NCBI GenBank assembly: GCA_013205415.1
Contig: JABMMY010000344.1
Location: 1-7,653, forward strand
Direction: 5' to 3'
Origin: Deltaproteobacteria bacterium
GTDB lineage: Bacteria; Bdellovibrionota; FAC87; UBA2466
DNA: 7,653 bases
Shown here: positions 7,393 through 7,653 of the stretch, in pieces
How positions within the stretch are numbered: the stretch's first letter is position 1
Layout of the letters: each line of letters begins with the position of its first letter
Program-made: the position numbers and the translations under genes
Notes under the pieces: model-generated
What the model was told of the DNA's origin: nothing
Databases searched by the model: none
The model's input: the letters and a program-made list of their open reading frames with translations, nothing else

Positions 7393-7653
7393 TTATCCTT
7401 TAATCACACCAAACACAGATTCTTTAGTGTGAAATCCACTATCTATGATTTGACTCTGGACATTCTCCTTGGTGATTTTAGAAACCGGCGTGTTAATGAC
7501 GGGAACCTCTTTGAATCCATTATTTTTCTTTTCATCAAATACAAACACCTGCTTTTTAGCAAGTGAGATAGCTACCTTTACAGCCTCCTCAGCTAGAGGC
7601 TTAATGCCTTTTAGAACCGTCATCGATTGTTTATTTTTTATAATATCCTTCAC
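7393..7653 (-). CDS. xylF: Periplasmic sugar-binding protein, C-terminal end, XylF-like (partial)
   Basis: Only the last 86 codons are present. The frame is open at the right edge, and the first codon (GTG) is an internal valine, not a start. In full-length relatives (about 330 residues) this is the end of the C-terminal lobe of a periplasmic binding protein. Recognisable elements are QSMTVLKGIKPLAEEA, where XylF has QTMTVYK, then Asn-Asn-Gly followed by a VP turn, and an ending with SGFHTKESVF. These match D-xylose-binding protein XylF better than RbsB or MglB, judged from remembered sequences. The protein would deliver sugar to XylGH in the inner membrane. It is first in the visible order, which is standard for xylFGH operons; signal peptide and promoter lie outside the window. 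The stop is 15 nt before xylG. Confidence 0.85.
   Translation of the reverse strand: MKDIIKNKQSMTVLKGIKPLAEEAVKVAISLAKKQVFVFDEKKNNGFKEVPVINTPVSKITKENVQSQIIDSGFHTKESVFGVIKG

Overview
All seven genes in this window lie on the minus strand and are packed head to tail, so transcription runs from high to low coordinates. Two genes are cut by the window edges. The organism is a Gram-negative bacterium of moderately low G+C (about 40% by eye). The evidence is a periplasmic-binding-protein sugar importer, an outer-membrane beta-barrel protein and an exported ParB-fold protein. I cannot name the lineage from this sequence.

Region 1 (7653 to 4677) is a CUT2-type ABC sugar importer in the order xylF (C-terminal end only), xylG (two-domain ATPase) and xylH (permease). 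Its closest resemblance is to D-xylose transporters. Region 2 (4608 to 1512) holds two metabolic genes. The first is a thiamine-diphosphate acetolactate synthase of the catabolic/AlsS-like kind, whose start appears to be a rare AUU codon. The second is an ALDH21-like aldehyde dehydrogenase, split by one surplus base in a ten-A tract although all its catalytic residues are retained. Region 3 (1493 to 1) holds a predicted exported ParB-like (DGHH-motif) protein, then a protein with an SH3-like N-terminal domain and a C-terminal outer-membrane beta-barrel, cut by the left edge.

Gaps between genes are 15 nt (F-G), a 17-nt overlap (G-H), 68 nt (H to acetolactate synthase), 18 nt, 18 nt and 17 nt. 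I see no convincing terminator or internal promoter, so one long transcript is possible; its promoter would lie beyond the right edge. A plausible reading is sugar uptake feeding pyruvate, with overflow to acetolactate and aldehyde oxidation. No xylose isomerase, xylulokinase or Weimberg-pathway enzyme is visible here, so that link is inference. The last two genes look like cell-envelope functions and may be only positional passengers.

Most of the window is ordinary metabolism and transport. The points worth a second look are the AUU start, the A10 frameshift, and the pairing of an exported ParB-fold protein with an SH3-plus-barrel protein. No stretch over 300 bases lacks a gene. I saw no tRNA, rRNA, CRISPR array, insertion sequence or attachment site.
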